NCBI GenBank assembly: GCA_965662365.1
Contig: CBFIHR010000094.1
Location: 1-15,101 of the forward strand
Reading direction: 5' to 3'
Length of the DNA: 15,101 nt
DNA from: CAWVWD01 sp965662365
GTDB taxonomy: Bacteria > Bacteroidota > Bacteroidia > Chitinophagales > Saprospiraceae
This document shows positions 14,266 through 15,101 of the stretch, piece by piece; the stretch's first letter is position 1, and each line of letters starts with the position of its first letter. The translations under genes and the position numbers were made by a program. A model generated the notes under the pieces. It was not told the origin of the DNA, did not search any database, and worked only from the letters and a program-made list of their open reading frames with translations.

Positions 14266-15045
14266 TTACTGTACATTACCATAAGCGATAAAATACGGAT
14301 TCAATAAGTTTTCCTTGTTATATAATAATGGTTTCCCGTCGTCAAGTCTAACAACTTTCCCACCTGCGGCTTCCAAAATCATTTGAGCGGCTGCCGTATC
14401 CCATTCCATTGTCGGAGCAATGCGAGGATAGACGTGCGCACCACCTTTTGCCAAAATCAAAAACTTTAACGAGCTTCCTATACTTACTTTTGTCGGATTA
14501 CTTAATTTATCAATAAAGTCTTGTGTTTCTTGATTCAAGTGAGAACGAGAACAAACGACGCCTAAACCGTCGTCTTTCATCGTAAATTCGTTGGCATTTA
14601 ATTGAGTCGTTTCACTGTCTTTGATTAAAAATGCTCCTAAGCCTTTCACTGCCCAGTACGTTTCGTTCAAAGTAGGTGCTGAGACGACAGACATCACGGG
14701 ATGCCGCCCTTTTACTAAAGCAATATTTACGGTAAATTCGCCATTGCGTTTGATAAATTCCTTCGTGCCATCAAGCGGATCAACCAACCAAAAATGATCG
14801 TAATTTTTGCGTTCGTCGTAAGGCAATAATTTATTCTCTTCCGAAATAATTGGAAACTGAACATTCAATTTTTTTAAAGCATTACATATAATTGTATTGC
14901 CTTCCGTATCTGCTTGAGTTAAGGGAGAATTATCCGTTTTTTTGTCATAAGTAATGCCTTCTGCGGCATTGTAAATTTCCATAATTCTTTCTCCTGCCGC
15001 TTCCGCAATTTTCACTACTTCAAGTGCCAATGACTTATAATCCAT
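14266..15045 (-). CDS. cysQ: 3'(2'),5'-bisphosphate nucleotidase, CysQ family
   Basis: A 259-residue Mg-dependent phosphatase of the inositol-monophosphatase superfamily that removes the 3' phosphate from PAP (adenosine 3',5'-bisphosphate), a by-product of sulfate assimilation and sulfotransfer. All metal-site motifs are present: Asp46 in LTQAD, Glu69-Glu70 in IISEENK, Asp89-Pro-Leu-Asp92-Gly-Thr in WLVDPLDGTKEF, and Asp216 in the C-terminal EWDTAA. The CysQ-specific stretches FIKRNGEFTVNIALV, VVCSRSHL and SSLKFLILAKGGAHVYPR confirm the subfamily over inositol monophosphatase. The length is normal and the protein is cytoplasmic. No sulfate-assimilation genes are visible nearby; the gene may head a transcript from the promoter at the right edge. 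Confidence 0.93.
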   Translation of the reverse strand: MDYKSLALEVVKIAEAAGERIMEIYNAAEGITYDKKTDNSPLTQADTEGNTIICNALKKLNVQFPIISEENKLLPYDERKNYDHFWLVDPLDGTKEFIKRNGEFTVNIALVKGRHPVMSVVSAPTLNETYWAVKGLGAFLIKDSETTQLNANEFTMKDDGLGVVCSRSHLNQETQDFIDKLSNPTKVSIGSSLKFLILAKGGAHVYPRIAPTMEWDTAAAQMILEAAGGKVVRLDDGKPLLYNKENLLNPYFIAYGNVQ

Positions 15046-15078
15046 GTTTCGTGTTTTAATTTTTTTTCAAAAACAGGA

Positions 15079-15086
15079 TAAAGGTA
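15079..15086 (-). promoter_or_regulatory. Possible -7 element of cysQ
   Basis: Minus strand TACCTTTA, one base off TAnnTTTG, 33 bases before the ATG at 15045. The -33 region runs to or beyond the right edge of the window and cannot be checked. Confidence 0.3.
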
Positions 15087-15101
15087 AGGAAAAATGAGAT
15101 A

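Noticed and set aside
1..15101. CRISPR array, tRNA, rRNA, insertion sequence or defence-gene cluster
   Set aside because: No regularly spaced repeats, cloverleaf-like segments, transposase motifs or terminal inverted repeats with target duplications were seen.

Overview
The window comes from a low-GC Bacteroidota genome, probably a member of the Flavobacteriales. The evidence is AT-rich intergenic DNA, at least five exact copies of the Bacteroidota -7 promoter element (TAnnTTTG) at sensible distances from starts, the absence of strong Shine-Dalgarno sites, and a gene set typical of the phylum: a PorE/OmpA-like envelope protein with TPR, propeller, CRD and OmpA domains, a very long TPR protein next to a TonB-receptor-like barrel, and a family 9 glycosyltransferase with a C-terminal cysteine cluster. 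There are no rRNA or tRNA genes, CRISPR arrays, transposases or phage genes. This is ordinary chromosome rather than a mobile island.

Left part (1-1820): the 3' end of an unrecognised gene enters from the left edge (frame open from base 2 to 322). A 463-base stretch follows with a well-formed promoter and a possible 25-residue peptide gene, then a small lipoprotein gene and a Nudix-fold protein that has lost its catalytic box. A perfect 16-bp hairpin terminator separates this from the convergent genes.

Middle (1890-5910): a two-domain VOC (glyoxalase/dioxygenase-fold) protein and a divergent cold-shock-domain protein lie on the minus strand, each probably with its own transcript. A 664-base non-coding stretch with an exact -7 element and small hairpins lies upstream of the PorE-like TPR/propeller/CRD/OmpA protein.

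Right part (5950-15045): a minus-strand pair, a 1048-residue TPR protein followed by a 536-residue plug-less TonB-receptor-like barrel, forms a probable operon ending in a canonical terminator. Next comes a second minus-strand pair, a family 9 glycosyltransferase followed by an EamA-type transporter. A divergently transcribed nuclease lipoprotein (DRGH motif) follows, then a convergent cysQ-like phosphatase, with a 12-bp hairpin between them.

Most genes concern the cell envelope: periplasmic and outer-membrane scaffolding, a barrel, a surface-glycan transferase and an exported nuclease. No multi-gene defence or biosynthetic system is evident. The least explained items are the promoter-linked 25-residue ORF, the catalytically dead Nudix protein, the TPR/barrel pair and the long leader before the PorE-like gene. 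Several apparent N-terminal extensions start at TTG codons that overlap or precede promoter elements, so the ATG starts given here are preferred.
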